The notes beneath the pieces are model-generated. The model was not told the DNA's origin and ran no database searches. It worked only from the letters and a program-made list of their open reading frames with translations. The translations under genes were made by a program, and so were the position numbers. Source: Pontimicrobium aquaticum (lineage in GTDB: Bacteria; Bacteroidota; Bacteroidia; Flavobacteriales; Flavobacteriaceae). Taken from it: a DNA stretch of 64,000 nucleotides. Positions 1 through 7,960 of this stretch are shown here, in pieces. Position 1 is the first letter of the stretch. Each line of letters opens with the position of its first letter. The DNA is taken from assembly GCF_005047595.1 (NCBI RefSeq), contig NZ_SUPL01000001.1, positions 585,654 to 649,653 on the forward strand, given 5' to 3'.

Positions 1-2
1 AA

Positions 3-2762
3 GCCAATTTCAATATAAACATTCCAGATGATGAAAGTGGTCGTTACCTTATTCGAGTATATGACAAAGAAAGTGGTCATGCCACAGGACGCGTTGCTTA
101 TTTCTATAGAAATTGGTGGCATGGTAATTCTAGAAACGATAAAGAAGCTGCAAAAATGTTAGTCTTTGCTGCTGATAAAGAAACCTATACTATTGGTGAA
201 GAAGCCAAAGTCACATTTCCTAGTGGCACCGAAGGTCGTGCACTCATCAGCATTGAAAATGGTACAGAAGTACTTAGTACAACATGGGTAAAAACTCAAA
301 AAGGAGAAACCACGGCGAGCATTCCTATCACTAAAGAAATGACACCAAATGTGTATATAAATATTTCGTTGTTGCAACCTCATGCTGTTACCGAAAATGA
401 CTTGCCAGTTCGATTATATGGTGTCATTCCAATAATGGTGGAAGACAAAAACACCATTCTAGAACCTCAAATCTCAATGCCAAATGTGTTGCGTCCAGAG
501 CAGAATATCACTGTAAAAGTCAGCGAAAAAAACAACAAAGCCATGACTTATACGGTTGCGTTGGTTGACGAAGGCTTATTGGATTTAACACGTTTTAAAA
601 CACCAAATGCTTGGGAGGAGTTTTACGCTCGTGAAGCTCTTGGTGTAAAAACTTGGGATATATTTGATGATGTGATTGGAGCTTATACAGGAAGTATTGA
701 CCAAGTGTTTGAAATTGGTGGTGATGGTTCTGCTTCCGAAGGCAAAAAGAAAAAAGCCAATCGCTTTAAACCAGTGGTTAAATTTTTAGGTCCTTTTGAG
801 CTTAAAGCTGGAGAAACCAAAGCACACGACATAAAAATTCCAAAATATATTGGTTCGGTCCGTACTATGGTGGTTGCTGGAGATTCCAAAAATGCAGCCT
901 ACGGAAGTATCGACAAGACAACACCTGTAAAAAAGCCTTTAATGGTGTTAGCAACCTTACCTCGTAAACTAAGTCCAGGTGAAAAAGTAACACTTCCTGT
1001 GACTGTTTTTGCTATGGAAAACAACATCAAAAATATAAACATTAGTTTAAAATTGAGTGATGGTATTTCAATAGTTGGCAACAAAAATCAGTCGTTAACT
1101 TTTGCAAAACCTGATGAGCAAATGGCGTATTTTCAGTTAGATGTTAGCAAAGCAAAAGGGATTAATACTGTTGAAGTGATTGCTTCTGGACATGGTGAAA
1201 TATCGTCATATCAAGTAGAAATAGATGTGATGAATCCAAATCCATATAGCACCAAAGCAACCGATTTTGTTCTAGACGGCAACACATCGCAAACCATAGA
1301 TTTTGCAACCTTTGGTGAAATTGGAACTAATAGCGCAAACGTTGAGTTTTCAACCTTACCTCCAATGAATTTCACTGGAAGATTACAATATTTAATTCGC
1401 TATCCTCATGGCTGTGTGGAACAAATCACGTCTAGTGTATTTCCGCAGTTATTCTTAACAGATATTTTCGATTTAACCTTTGATAAAAAGAAGACTATTG
1501 AAGATAACGTGAAAAATGGGATTAAAAAACTGGCTCATTTTCAAAGACCAAATGGTGGTTTATCCTATTGGAGTGGACAACATGATGTGAATGATTGGGG
1601 AACGTCGTATGCTGGACACTTTATGATTGAGGCAGAGAAAAAAGGTTATGTATTACCATTGACTTTTAAAAGTAATTGGATTCAATACCAAAAACAAGCT
1701 GCCAAAAATTGGCGACCAAGTTATAGGTATTATCGAAGTGATGTCGCTCAAGCTTACAGATTATATACGTTAGCGTTAGCAGGACAGCCAGATTTAGCAT
1801 CGATGAATCGATTAAAGGAATTTTCAGAATTAAGCAACGATGCTAAATGGCGTTTAGCTGCTGCCTATGCACTTGCTGGACAACCTGAAGCTGCAAAAGC
1901 GATTTCAGCCACAGCAAACATAGAATTCAATAACGTGCAATATGATTATTATACTTATGGCTCAGTTGATAGAAATAGAGCAATGGCACTAGAAACCATG
2001 GTAATCCTAAACGATACAAGAACTCGTGAATTAGCCGAATTAATTGCAAAACGTTTGTCATCAAATCAATGGATGAGCACACAATCTACAGCTTACAGTT
2101 TGTTGGCAATGGCTAAAATGGTCAACGAAAATGGAGGTAAAGATTTGAATCTAACTTTCAAACTTAATAATGGAAATCAAGAAACCATCAACACTAAAAA
2201 TGCCATTTCACAACGTGATTTAAACATTAAAGATGGTAATAATCAAATTGTGGTCAACAATACAAAAAACAATACCATTTATGCTCGTGTGATTACTTCT
2301 GGAAAATTGCCATTAGGCAAAGAAATTTCAGAGCAAAGAGGATTAAAAGTCTATGTGACTTATAAAGATTCACAAGGCAATACTATAGATATTACTAAGT
2401 TACAACAAGGTCAAGATTTTGTTGCAAGCATACAAGTTACTAACCAGAAAAATGAACCAATCAACGATGTGGCACTCACCCAAATTTTCCCTTCCGGATG
2501 GGAAATAGTAAATACGCGTTTTACTGCATTTGGAGAGACAGCCACGAATCAAGCTGATTATACAGATATTAGAGATGACCGCGTAAATTTCTATTTCAAT
2601 CTGAATAAAAGCTCGAGAGATGGAAGCACAAAAACCTTTAATGTGCTATTAAACGCTTCGTATTTAGGAACCTATTATTTACCAGGAACACAAGCCGAAG
2701 CGATGTATGATAATGACTATTTCGTGAGAACGAAAGGTCAGTGGATTGAAGTAATTAAATAA
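3..2762 (+). CDS. Alpha-2-macroglobulin family protein, 3' part (5' end outside the window)
   Basis: Bacterial alpha-2-macroglobulins are large periplasmic or surface proteins thought to trap attacking proteases through a reactive thioester. The frame is open from base 3, so the visible ~919 residues are the C-terminal part of a longer protein; the first ATG at 156 is not a real start. The thioester motif CxEQ is intact as Cys-Val-Glu-Gln, with the Cys codon at 1413-1415, in the context PHGCVEQ. Before it lie beta-rich macroglobulin domains, and after it the alpha-helical thioester domain (HFQRPNGGLSYW) and the C-terminal receptor-like beta domain. In E. coli the homologous gene yfhM sits next to pbpC. 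Here pbpC follows 1.8 kb downstream on the same strand, with smaller genes between. The family call is firm; the role is inferred. Confidence 0.9.
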   Translation, partial: ANFNINIPDDESGRYLIRVYDKESGHATGRVAYFYRNWWHGNSRNDKEAAKMLVFAADKETYTIGEEAKVTFPSGTEGRALISIENGTEVLSTTWVKTQKGETTASIPITKEMTPNVYINISLLQPHAVTENDLPVRLYGVIPIMVEDKNTILEPQISMPNVLRPEQNITVKVSEKNNKAMTYTVALVDEGLLDLTRFKTPNAWEEFYAREALGVKTWDIFDDVIGAYTGSIDQVFEIGGDGSASEGKKKKANRFKPVVKFLGPFELKAGETKAHDIKIPKYIGSVRTMVVAGDSKNAAYGSIDKTTPVKKPLMVLATLPRKLSPGEKVTLPVTVFAMENNIKNINISLKLSDGISIVGNKNQSLTFAKPDEQMAYFQLDVSKAKGINTVEVIASGHGEISSYQVEIDVMNPNPYSTKATDFVLDGNTSQTIDFATFGEIGTNSANVEFSTLPPMNFTGRLQYLIRYPHGCVEQITSSVFPQLFLTDIFDLTFDKKKTIEDNVKNGIKKLAHFQRPNGGLSYWSGQHDVNDWGTSYAGHFMIEAEKKGYVLPLTFKSNWIQYQKQAAKNWRPSYRYYRSDVAQAYRLYTLALAGQPDLASMNRLKEFSELSNDAKWRLAAAYALAGQPEAAKAISATANIEFNNVQYDYYTYGSVDRNRAMALETMVILNDTRTRELAELIAKRLSSNQWMSTQSTAYSLLAMAKMVNENGGKDLNLTFKLNNGNQETINTKNAISQRDLNIKDGNNQIVVNNTKNNTIYARVITSGKLPLGKEISEQRGLKVYVTYKDSQGNTIDITKLQQGQDFVASIQVTNQKNEPINDVALTQIFPSGWEIVNTRFTAFGETATNQADYTDIRDDRVNFYFNLNKSSRDGSTKTFNVLLNASYLGTYYLPGTQAEAMYDNDYFVRTKGQWIEVIK

Positions 2763-2769
2763 ACAAATC

Positions 2770-2828
2770 GGTCATTCTGAAATTGGTTCTGAGAGCCAAG
2801 AATTTTTCTGAAACTTTTTCGGAGTGAC
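2770..2828. repeat. Degenerate GTCATTCTGA-type intergenic repeat
   Basis: The gap after the macroglobulin gene starts with GTCATTCTGA and closes with CGGAGTGAC, so its ends are inverted. It resembles the dispersed GTCATTCTGAGC...GAAGAATCT repeats common between flavobacterial genes. The copy is diverged and has no clear internal hairpin. Confidence 0.35.
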
Positions 2829-2846
2829 TTTTAACACCTTAAAATA

Positions 2847-3746
2847 ATGAAAACAATAATAAGTTTATTAGTAACAATCGTAGCATTTGGCTACGTAGAA
2901 GCACAAGACATTCAATACGTTAATGCAGAAAACGGATTAATTGTAAGAGAAAAACCAAGCCAAGGCGCCATTAAAGTTGGTATGTTAGATTATGGAACAG
3001 CTATAGAAATTACCGAACACACCAATTTAAAACTCGACGTTGTCGATGGTGGCACAAAACTTACTGGTGAATGGGTAAAAGTAAGAGGTATTGACGCTTA
3101 CGAATTCTTTGAAGAAGGCTATGTTTTTAATGGTTATTTAACCGAAGAAAAACTGGAAAAACGCTTTAAGGCAAGCTATGATGAATTCACAGTAACTATT
3201 GAAGGCATCTTAGAAAAAGAGAGCAGGAAAGATGACATAAATCCTGATTTTGATGGCGTGTTGTTTTACAAGTTGAATGATGATGAAACTTTAGAAGGCA
3301 AAACAGTTAGGGTAAAACATCATCAAGAATTTAGAACTATTGAAGTATTCCAAAAGCATGAAAACAGTATCGCTATTTCTGATGATAAATCGCATTGCGA
3401 TATTATTAACTGGCAACACTACTATTCTAGTTGGAAGCCTTTAAAAACCATTTCCAGCAATAAAAAGTTTGAAGCTTTACCAATTTCAGAAAAAGAAGCA
3501 AGCAGGTTTATTGATGTTGATATTGATGAGCTAAAAACAGTTGTAAACGATGCTTGTGGCGAAACTTGGAGTGAAGCTATAAAAGATGTTACCTCTTTGA
3601 ATGACTATCCTACGAAAATTGTGGTAAGCAAAATGTATTTACGCATTTTAATGACAGATATTGATGGCTATAAAACAGAGAAGATAATTATCTTTGAAGT
3701 ACCACTTAATAGTCAAACAAAAAAAGAGTCTTATGCAAAACTTTAA
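2847..3746 (+). CDS. Secreted protein with an N-terminal bacterial SH3-like domain
   Basis: The 299-residue product starts with a signal peptide (MKTIISLLVTIVAFGYVEAQ, likely cleaved before Asp). Residues ~22-85 read as a bacterial SH3 (SH3_3-type) domain: 'NAENGLIVREKPSQGAIKVG' is the usual 'glNvRsgPs' opening, followed by 'GEWVKVRG'. SH3b domains often bind cell-wall peptides, which would suit a position between a macroglobulin and a penicillin-binding protein, but that link is inference. The rest (residues 100-299) matches nothing I recognise. The 3' end overlaps the next gene by 14 bases, so the two are probably translated from one mRNA. Confidence 0.6.
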   Translation: MKTIISLLVTIVAFGYVEAQDIQYVNAENGLIVREKPSQGAIKVGMLDYGTAIEITEHTNLKLDVVDGGTKLTGEWVKVRGIDAYEFFEEGYVFNGYLTEEKLEKRFKASYDEFTVTIEGILEKESRKDDINPDFDGVLFYKLNDDETLEGKTVRVKHHQEFRTIEVFQKHENSIAISDDKSHCDIINWQHYYSSWKPLKTISSNKKFEALPISEKEASRFIDVDIDELKTVVNDACGETWSEAIKDVTSLNDYPTKIVVSKMYLRILMTDIDGYKTEKIIIFEVPLNSQTKKESYAKL

Positions 3747-4044
3747 GCCATACTACGCAGTAATATTTACATCCACTTTAACTCAAAAGAATGAAGACTA
3801 TAGTGAGATGGCACAAAAAATGGAAGATTTAGCCAAAACCCAATCTGGGTTTTTGGGTATTGATAGTGCACGAGAAGATGTAGGTATTACTGTGAGTTAT
3901 TGGGAAAGTTTAGAGGCTATAAAAACATGGAAACAACATTCAGAGCATTTAATAGCACAACAAAAAGGACGTGAGCAATGGTACAGTTGGTACAACACTA
4001 GAATCTGCAAAGTAGAACGTGAATATGAGTTTAACAATATATAA
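3733..4044 (+). CDS. Antibiotic biosynthesis monooxygenase (ABM)-like protein
   Basis: The product of about 103 residues has the ferredoxin-like ABM fold pattern: 'YYAVIFTSTL', then 'MAQKMEDLAKTQSGFLGIDSAR' broken over two strands, then 'ITVSYWESLEAIKTWKQHSEH'. The Trp/Tyr-rich 'YWESLEAIKTWK' block and the late 'WYSWYNTRICKVEREY' are typical of small ABM proteins of the YqjZ kind. These may be monooxygenases or heme-binding proteins; the substrate is unknown. I use the ATG at 3733 because the conserved domain begins at once there. An earlier start at 3694 would add 13 residues inside the preceding gene. It overlaps the SH3 gene by 14 bases. Confidence 0.7.
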   Translation: MQNFKPYYAVIFTSTLTQKNEDYSEMAQKMEDLAKTQSGFLGIDSAREDVGITVSYWESLEAIKTWKQHSEHLIAQQKGREQWYSWYNTRICKVEREYEFNNI

Positions 4045-4046
4045 AC

Positions 4047-4106
4047 TTCCTTCCCTATTTTAGGGAAGGTGGATTTAATTCTTTTAGTAGAATTAAATTC
4101 GGAAGG
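4047..4106. repeat. Hairpin repeat, left copy, upstream of the DUF559 gene
   Basis: A perfect 9-bp hairpin (CCTTCCCTA 4049-4057 / TAGGGAAGG 4061-4069) is followed by a second one (ATTTAATTCT 4073-4082 / AGAATTAAAT 4089-4098) and then CGGAAGGG. The first 18 bases (4047-4064) are identical to 4563-4580. The right copy keeps the same layout but has a different inner hairpin. Confidence 0.6.
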
Positions 4107-4122
4107 GTAAAATCATAAAAGA

Positions 4123-4497
4123 ATGAGTAAAACCCATAATCAAAGACATCTTGAAGAGCGCAGGAAAGAACTTAGAAAGAACCTAACTCCTGCCGAAGCG
4201 ACCTTATGGAAATCATTACAAAGAAAACAACTAAAAGGAAGAAAATTTAGAAGGCAACACAGTATTCAAAATTTTATAGTTGATTTTTATTGCGCTTCTG
4301 AGGGATTAATAGTAGAACTCGATGGCGCTGTTCATTTAGATTTTGCGCAACAAAATTATGATTTGGAAAGAACTGAAATACTTGAAAACCTTGGACTTAA
4401 AGTAATTCGGTTTGAAAATCGGTTGATATTTGAACATTTATCCGAAGTATTAGAAGAAATTATCTGTCATTTTAAAACCACCTCGTCTTCTGAATAA
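4123..4497 (+). CDS. DUF559 (VSR-like endonuclease fold) protein
   Basis: The 124-residue protein belongs to the DUF559 family, which has the Vsr/PD-(D/E)XK endonuclease fold. Visible marks are 'LRKNLTPAEATLWKSL', 'KFRRQHSIQNFIVDFYC' (the Asp of FIVDFYC is the usual metal ligand), 'GLIVELDGAVH' and 'GLKVIRFENR'. In Bacteroidota, DUF559 genes are typically single, scattered copies flanked by GC-rich hairpins, as here, which suggests a small mobile or domesticated unit. The stop codon lies inside the loop of a 9-bp hairpin. The biological role of the family is unknown; nuclease activity is inferred from fold. Confidence 0.85.
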   Translation: MSKTHNQRHLEERRKELRKNLTPAEATLWKSLQRKQLKGRKFRRQHSIQNFIVDFYCASEGLIVELDGAVHLDFAQQNYDLERTEILENLGLKVIRFENRLIFEHLSEVLEEIICHFKTTSSSE

Positions 4498-4535
4498 AAA
4501 TTCAGAAGCCACTCCTCCTCTCTAAGGAGGAGAGT
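4487..4535 (+). terminator. Double hairpin at the end of the DUF559 gene
   Basis: CTTCTGAAT (4487-4495) pairs with ATTCAGAAG (4500-4508) around the stop codon, and CTCCTCC (4512-4518) pairs with GGAGGAG (4526-4532). No long T-tract follows, so it may be a repeat end rather than a strong terminator. Confidence 0.45.
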
Positions 4536-4562
4536 TATATAAATAAATATTAATTGGAAGAA

Positions 4563-4607
4563 TTCCTTCCCTATTTTAGGTAAGGTGTCACGAAATGACG
4601 GAAGAGT
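4563..4607. repeat. Hairpin repeat, right copy, immediately before pbpC
   Basis: Bases 4563-4580 are identical to 4047-4064. They are followed by AAGGTG, a small hairpin GTCA-CGAAA-TGAC, then CGGAAGAG. The layout matches the left copy, so the DUF559 gene lies between two related repeats. The repeat ends one base before the pbpC ATG. Confidence 0.6.
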
Positions 4608-4608
4608 T

Positions 4609-6960
4609 ATGAATAAAATAATAAGCTACATAAAACGTAACAAAATAAAATCAGTAGTAGTAACAATACTGCTGATTGCTTATTATTTCTGTTTGCCAAA
4701 ACAACTTTTTACAGATCCTACAGCAACCGTTATTGAGAGTCGTGATGGTGAATTGCTTGGTGCTATTATTGCTAAAGATGGTCAGTGGCGATTTCCACAT
4801 AACGACAGTATTCCAGAGAAATTTAAAGAATGCTTACTCCTATTTGAAGATGAATACTTTTACAAACATCCTGGATTTAATCCAGTGTCTATTTATAAAG
4901 CCTTAAGAGACAATATAAGTTCTGGTGAAGTGAAACGAGGCGGAAGCACACTCACTCAACAAACCATACGTCTGTCTCGAAAAGGAAAGTCAAGAACTTA
5001 CACTGAAAAATTTAAAGAGATTATCCTTGCAACAAGGCTTGAATTAAGATATTCCAAAGACAACATTTTAGCTTACTACACAAGTAATGCGCCTTTTGGT
5101 GGTAACGTTGTTGGACTCGACGCAGCCTCATGGCGTTATTTTAATAGGAATGCTAACGATTTGTCTTGGGCGGAAAGTGCTACACTTGCCGTATTACCTA
5201 ATGCACCCAGCTTGATTTATCCTGGAAAAAACCACGAGCGTTTACTCAAAAAAAGAAATGCACTTCTTGAAAAACTATTGAAAAACGAGGTCATAGATTC
5301 TTTAACCTATGATTTATCAATTCTAGAAGAATTACCTCAAAAACCCTATCCTTTACCGCAAATTGCACCTCATTTATTGCAAAATGTTGCCAAAAGCAAT
5401 TATGGTAAACGCATTAAAACAACCATCAAAAAACAGGTGCAAGAGCAAACTAATGTCATTGTAAAAAATCATCATCATCAATTACGCCAAAACGAAATTC
5501 ATAACATTGCTGTTTTGGTTTTAGATGTCAACACACGAAAAGTGGTGTCGTATGTTGGCAATGCGCCAACCGATAAAACACATCAAAATGCAGTAGATGT
5601 CATAACCAAACCACGAAGTACAGGAAGCATTTTAAAACCCTTTTTATATGCTGCTATGTTAGATGCTGGCGATTTGTTGCCAAACACTTTAGTGCCAGAC
5701 GTACCAACACAATTTGGAAGTTACAATCCGCAAAACTATAGTAAGGAATTTGATGGTGCTGTCACTGCCAAACGTGCTTTAGCTCGTTCGCTCAATGTGC
5801 CTTCAGTGAGATTACTACAACAGTTTGGTTTGGACAGATTCTACTATTATCTCAAGCAATTAAAATTAAAAGACATAAAAAAGAACGCCAATCATTATGG
5901 TTTATCCTTAATTCTTGGTGGTGCCGAAAGTAATCTTTGGGATTTATGCAAAAGCTATGCTGCTATGGCTGGAACCGTTAATCATTTCAATGAAAACTCA
6001 AGTCAGTATTATACAAATGAGTTTTTAGAGCCTACTTTTTTTGCAGATGCAGAAGTAGATTTTGGTAACCTCAATAATGAAAAAACCATTTTTGATGCAG
6101 CTTCTATTTACCTCACGTTTGAAAGTATGAAAGAAGTCAACAGACCTGAAGGCGACGAAAACTGGCAGTTCTTTGACTCCTCTAAACAAATAGCTTGGAA
6201 AACAGGAACTAGTTTTGGTTTTCGAGATGCTTGGGCCATTGGTGTGACAAAAGATTATGTCGTTGGTGTTTGGGTTGGCAATGCAGATGGTGAAGGTCGT
6301 CCAGGATTGGTTGGTGTGCAAACTGCTGCGCCTATTTTATTTGATGTGTTTGATATATTGCCACATAGCGACTGGTTTAGTAAGCCTTTTGATGAAATGC
6401 AAGAAGTAGCCGTTTGCTCCAAAAGTGGTTATAGAGCGTCGCCTAATTGCAGGGATACTGAACAGAAATTCATTCAATTGAGTGGCTTAAAAACCAAACC
6501 TTGTCCTTATCATATCTTAGTACATTTAGATGCTTCTGAACAATATCAAGTGAATTCCTCTTGTGAATCTTTGGATAATATTAAAAACGTTTCTTGGTTT
6601 GTATTACCGCCTTTAATGGAATATTATTACAAGTCTAAAAACCCGTTTTATAAACCCTTACCTCCTTACAAAAGCGATTGTATAACAAAAGGCTCTACTA
6701 CCATGCAGTTCATTTATCCTAAACAATCTGGCAAATTCTTTTTACCTAAGGATTTTGATGGAAATACCAATGAGCTTATTTTAAAAATTGCTCACTCAAA
6801 ACCAGAAACAACCGTTTTTTGGTATCTGGATGACAATTTTATTGGAAGCACAAAAGTCATTCATGAACTTGCTATTTTGCCTGAAATTGGAAAACATGTC
6901 ATTACTGTGGTTGATGAACTTGGCAATGAAGCCAAACGTCGTATTGAGATTTCGGAATAA
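4609..6960 (+). CDS. pbpC: Penicillin-binding protein 1C, bifunctional peptidoglycan glycosyltransferase/transpeptidase
   Basis: PBP1C polymerises and cross-links peptidoglycan in the periplasm. After one N-terminal membrane anchor (~residues 14-31), the glycosyltransferase domain shows 'FEDEYFYKHPGFNP' with the catalytic Glu and 'RGGSTLTQQTIRL'. The transpeptidase domain has the nucleophile in 'TGSILKPF' (Ser codon 5626-5628, residue 340), then SLN and KTG ('WKTGTSFGFRDAWA'). The C-terminal ~100 residues fit the penicillin-binding protein 1C C-terminal domain. I prefer the ATG at 4609 (783 residues) because an upstream GTG at 4585 lies inside a repeat. Pairing with an alpha-2-macroglobulin gene is the usual arrangement. 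The stop abuts the stop of the convergent gene with no gap. Confidence 0.93.
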   Translation: MNKIISYIKRNKIKSVVVTILLIAYYFCLPKQLFTDPTATVIESRDGELLGAIIAKDGQWRFPHNDSIPEKFKECLLLFEDEYFYKHPGFNPVSIYKALRDNISSGEVKRGGSTLTQQTIRLSRKGKSRTYTEKFKEIILATRLELRYSKDNILAYYTSNAPFGGNVVGLDAASWRYFNRNANDLSWAESATLAVLPNAPSLIYPGKNHERLLKKRNALLEKLLKNEVIDSLTYDLSILEELPQKPYPLPQIAPHLLQNVAKSNYGKRIKTTIKKQVQEQTNVIVKNHHHQLRQNEIHNIAVLVLDVNTRKVVSYVGNAPTDKTHQNAVDVITKPRSTGSILKPFLYAAMLDAGDLLPNTLVPDVPTQFGSYNPQNYSKEFDGAVTAKRALARSLNVPSVRLLQQFGLDRFYYYLKQLKLKDIKKNANHYGLSLILGGAESNLWDLCKSYAAMAGTVNHFNENSSQYYTNEFLEPTFFADAEVDFGNLNNEKTIFDAASIYLTFESMKEVNRPEGDENWQFFDSSKQIAWKTGTSFGFRDAWAIGVTKDYVVGVWVGNADGEGRPGLVGVQTAAPILFDVFDILPHSDWFSKPFDEMQEVAVCSKSGYRASPNCRDTEQKFIQLSGLKTKPCPYHILVHLDASEQYQVNSSCESLDNIKNVSWFVLPPLMEYYYKSKNPFYKPLPPYKSDCITKGSTTMQFIYPKQSGKFFLPKDFDGNTNELILKIAHSKPETTVFWYLDDNFIGSTKVIHELAILPEIGKHVITVVDELGNEAKRRIEISE

Positions 6961-7458
6961 TTATCTCAACGGAAGTCCTTTTCCTGCCCACCATGGGTGT
7001 ATTTCTATCACTAAGCGACCAGCTTTTACCATGGGATCAGCATTGGCTAAACTATCTGCCATTTCTAAGGTTGGAACATTGTAAATAGTGATCCCTCTAA
7101 TATCACCATCGTCACCAAAAGGGCCTGAAATATCAGCATAACCCAATTCATACATTTTTGCTAAATGTGCTAAATGCGCCGATTGAAGTTTACTAGCTTC
7201 TTCTTCAGATTGTGACCGATTTGGTCCAGACTTTAAAAAGGCCATAAAGTATTGTTGCATCAAGGTAGTATCTTTGGTTTTTTCATCTACATAATCAAAC
7301 ACCTGAAAGCCTTTTGCAATAAGCGCTTCTTTTAATGCTTTGTTAGACTTTTCTATTGTTTCAAGAGGTTGTTCTGCGACTTCAACAGTATCTTTCGTTT
7401 CCGTTTTGCATGCAATAATCGCCAAAAGAATTGCTAAACTAAAAATGACTTTTTTCAT
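6961..7458 (-). CDS. YCII-domain lipoprotein
   Basis: The 165-residue product carries a lipoprotein signal (LAILLAIIAC, lipobox Cys ~17) and a YCII/ferredoxin-like domain: 'YFMAFLKSGPNRSQSEEEASKLQSAHLAHL' split over helix and strand, 'GPFGDDGDIRGITIYNV', and 'MADSLANADPMVKAGRLVIEIHPWWAG'. YCII proteins resemble muconolactone isomerase; activities are mostly unknown. The last His-Pro-Trp-Trp segment is typical of the subfamily. I take the ATG giving MKKVIFSL as start, 9 bases inside the longest frame, because it gives a clean signal peptide. It overlaps the upstream CYTH gene by 4 bases, so the two form an operon. Confidence 0.75.
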   Translation of the reverse strand: MKKVIFSLAILLAIIACKTETKDTVEVAEQPLETIEKSNKALKEALIAKGFQVFDYVDEKTKDTTLMQQYFMAFLKSGPNRSQSEEEASKLQSAHLAHLAKMYELGYADISGPFGDDGDIRGITIYNVPTLEMADSLANADPMVKAGRLVIEIHPWWAGKGLPLR

Positions 7459-7928
7459 TGGTACCAAGTATTATATGGTTGTTTACTTAATTGCGAATTA
7501 TAATATTTTATGTCTCCCGTCACTTCTTCTCCTAGCCACTCTGGTTTTGTAAAGGTTTCATCTTCTGATTGTAATTCTACTTCAGCGACTACCAGTCCTT
7601 CATTGTCTCCAAAAAATTCATCGACTTCAAAAATATGATGGTTAACTTTAACTTCATAACGTATTTTATCAATAACTCCTTTCTCGCAAAACTCCAATAA
7701 TGCATTTGCATCGTTTTTTGAAATCTCTTTTTCCCATTCAAAACGCGATAAACCATCATTAGATGAAAGTCCTTTTACAGTTAAAATGCCTTTGTCGTCT
7801 TTAAGCCTTACTCTAACGGTTCGTTCAGGGTCACGATTTAAAAACCCTTGAATGATTCTATGTTTTTGATGCGCTTCGGCTTTAAAAGCATCTGATATAA
7901 CCAAAAATTTGCGTTCTATTTCTATCAT
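7455..7928 (-). CDS. CYTH domain protein, probable inorganic triphosphatase
   Basis: This 157-residue protein consists of a single CYTH domain. The signature ExExK is at the very start (MIEIERKFLV), followed by 'RIIQGFLNRDPERTVRVRLK', 'GILTVKG', 'EWEKEIS', 'IRYEVKV' and a late 'VAEVELQSED'. These are the charged strands that line the triphosphate tunnel in bacterial TTM enzymes, which hydrolyse tripolyphosphate or other organic triphosphates with Mg/Mn. It is the first gene of a two-gene minus-strand operon and is divergent from dinB, with only 32 bases between the start codons. Substrate cannot be read from sequence. Confidence 0.88.
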   Translation of the reverse strand: MIEIERKFLVISDAFKAEAHQKHRIIQGFLNRDPERTVRVRLKDDKGILTVKGLSSNDGLSRFEWEKEISKNDANALLEFCEKGVIDKIRYEVKVNHHIFEVDEFFGDNEGLVVAEVELQSEDETFTKPEWLGEEVTGDIKYYNSQLSKQPYNTWYQ

Positions 7929-7960
7929 TTAAATTGAATAAGAAATCCTAAATTTACGCT

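Noticed and set aside
4585..4608. GTG at 4585 as the pbpC start
   Set aside because: It lies in the repeat hairpin that flanks the DUF559 gene; the ATG at 4609 begins the normal membrane anchor.
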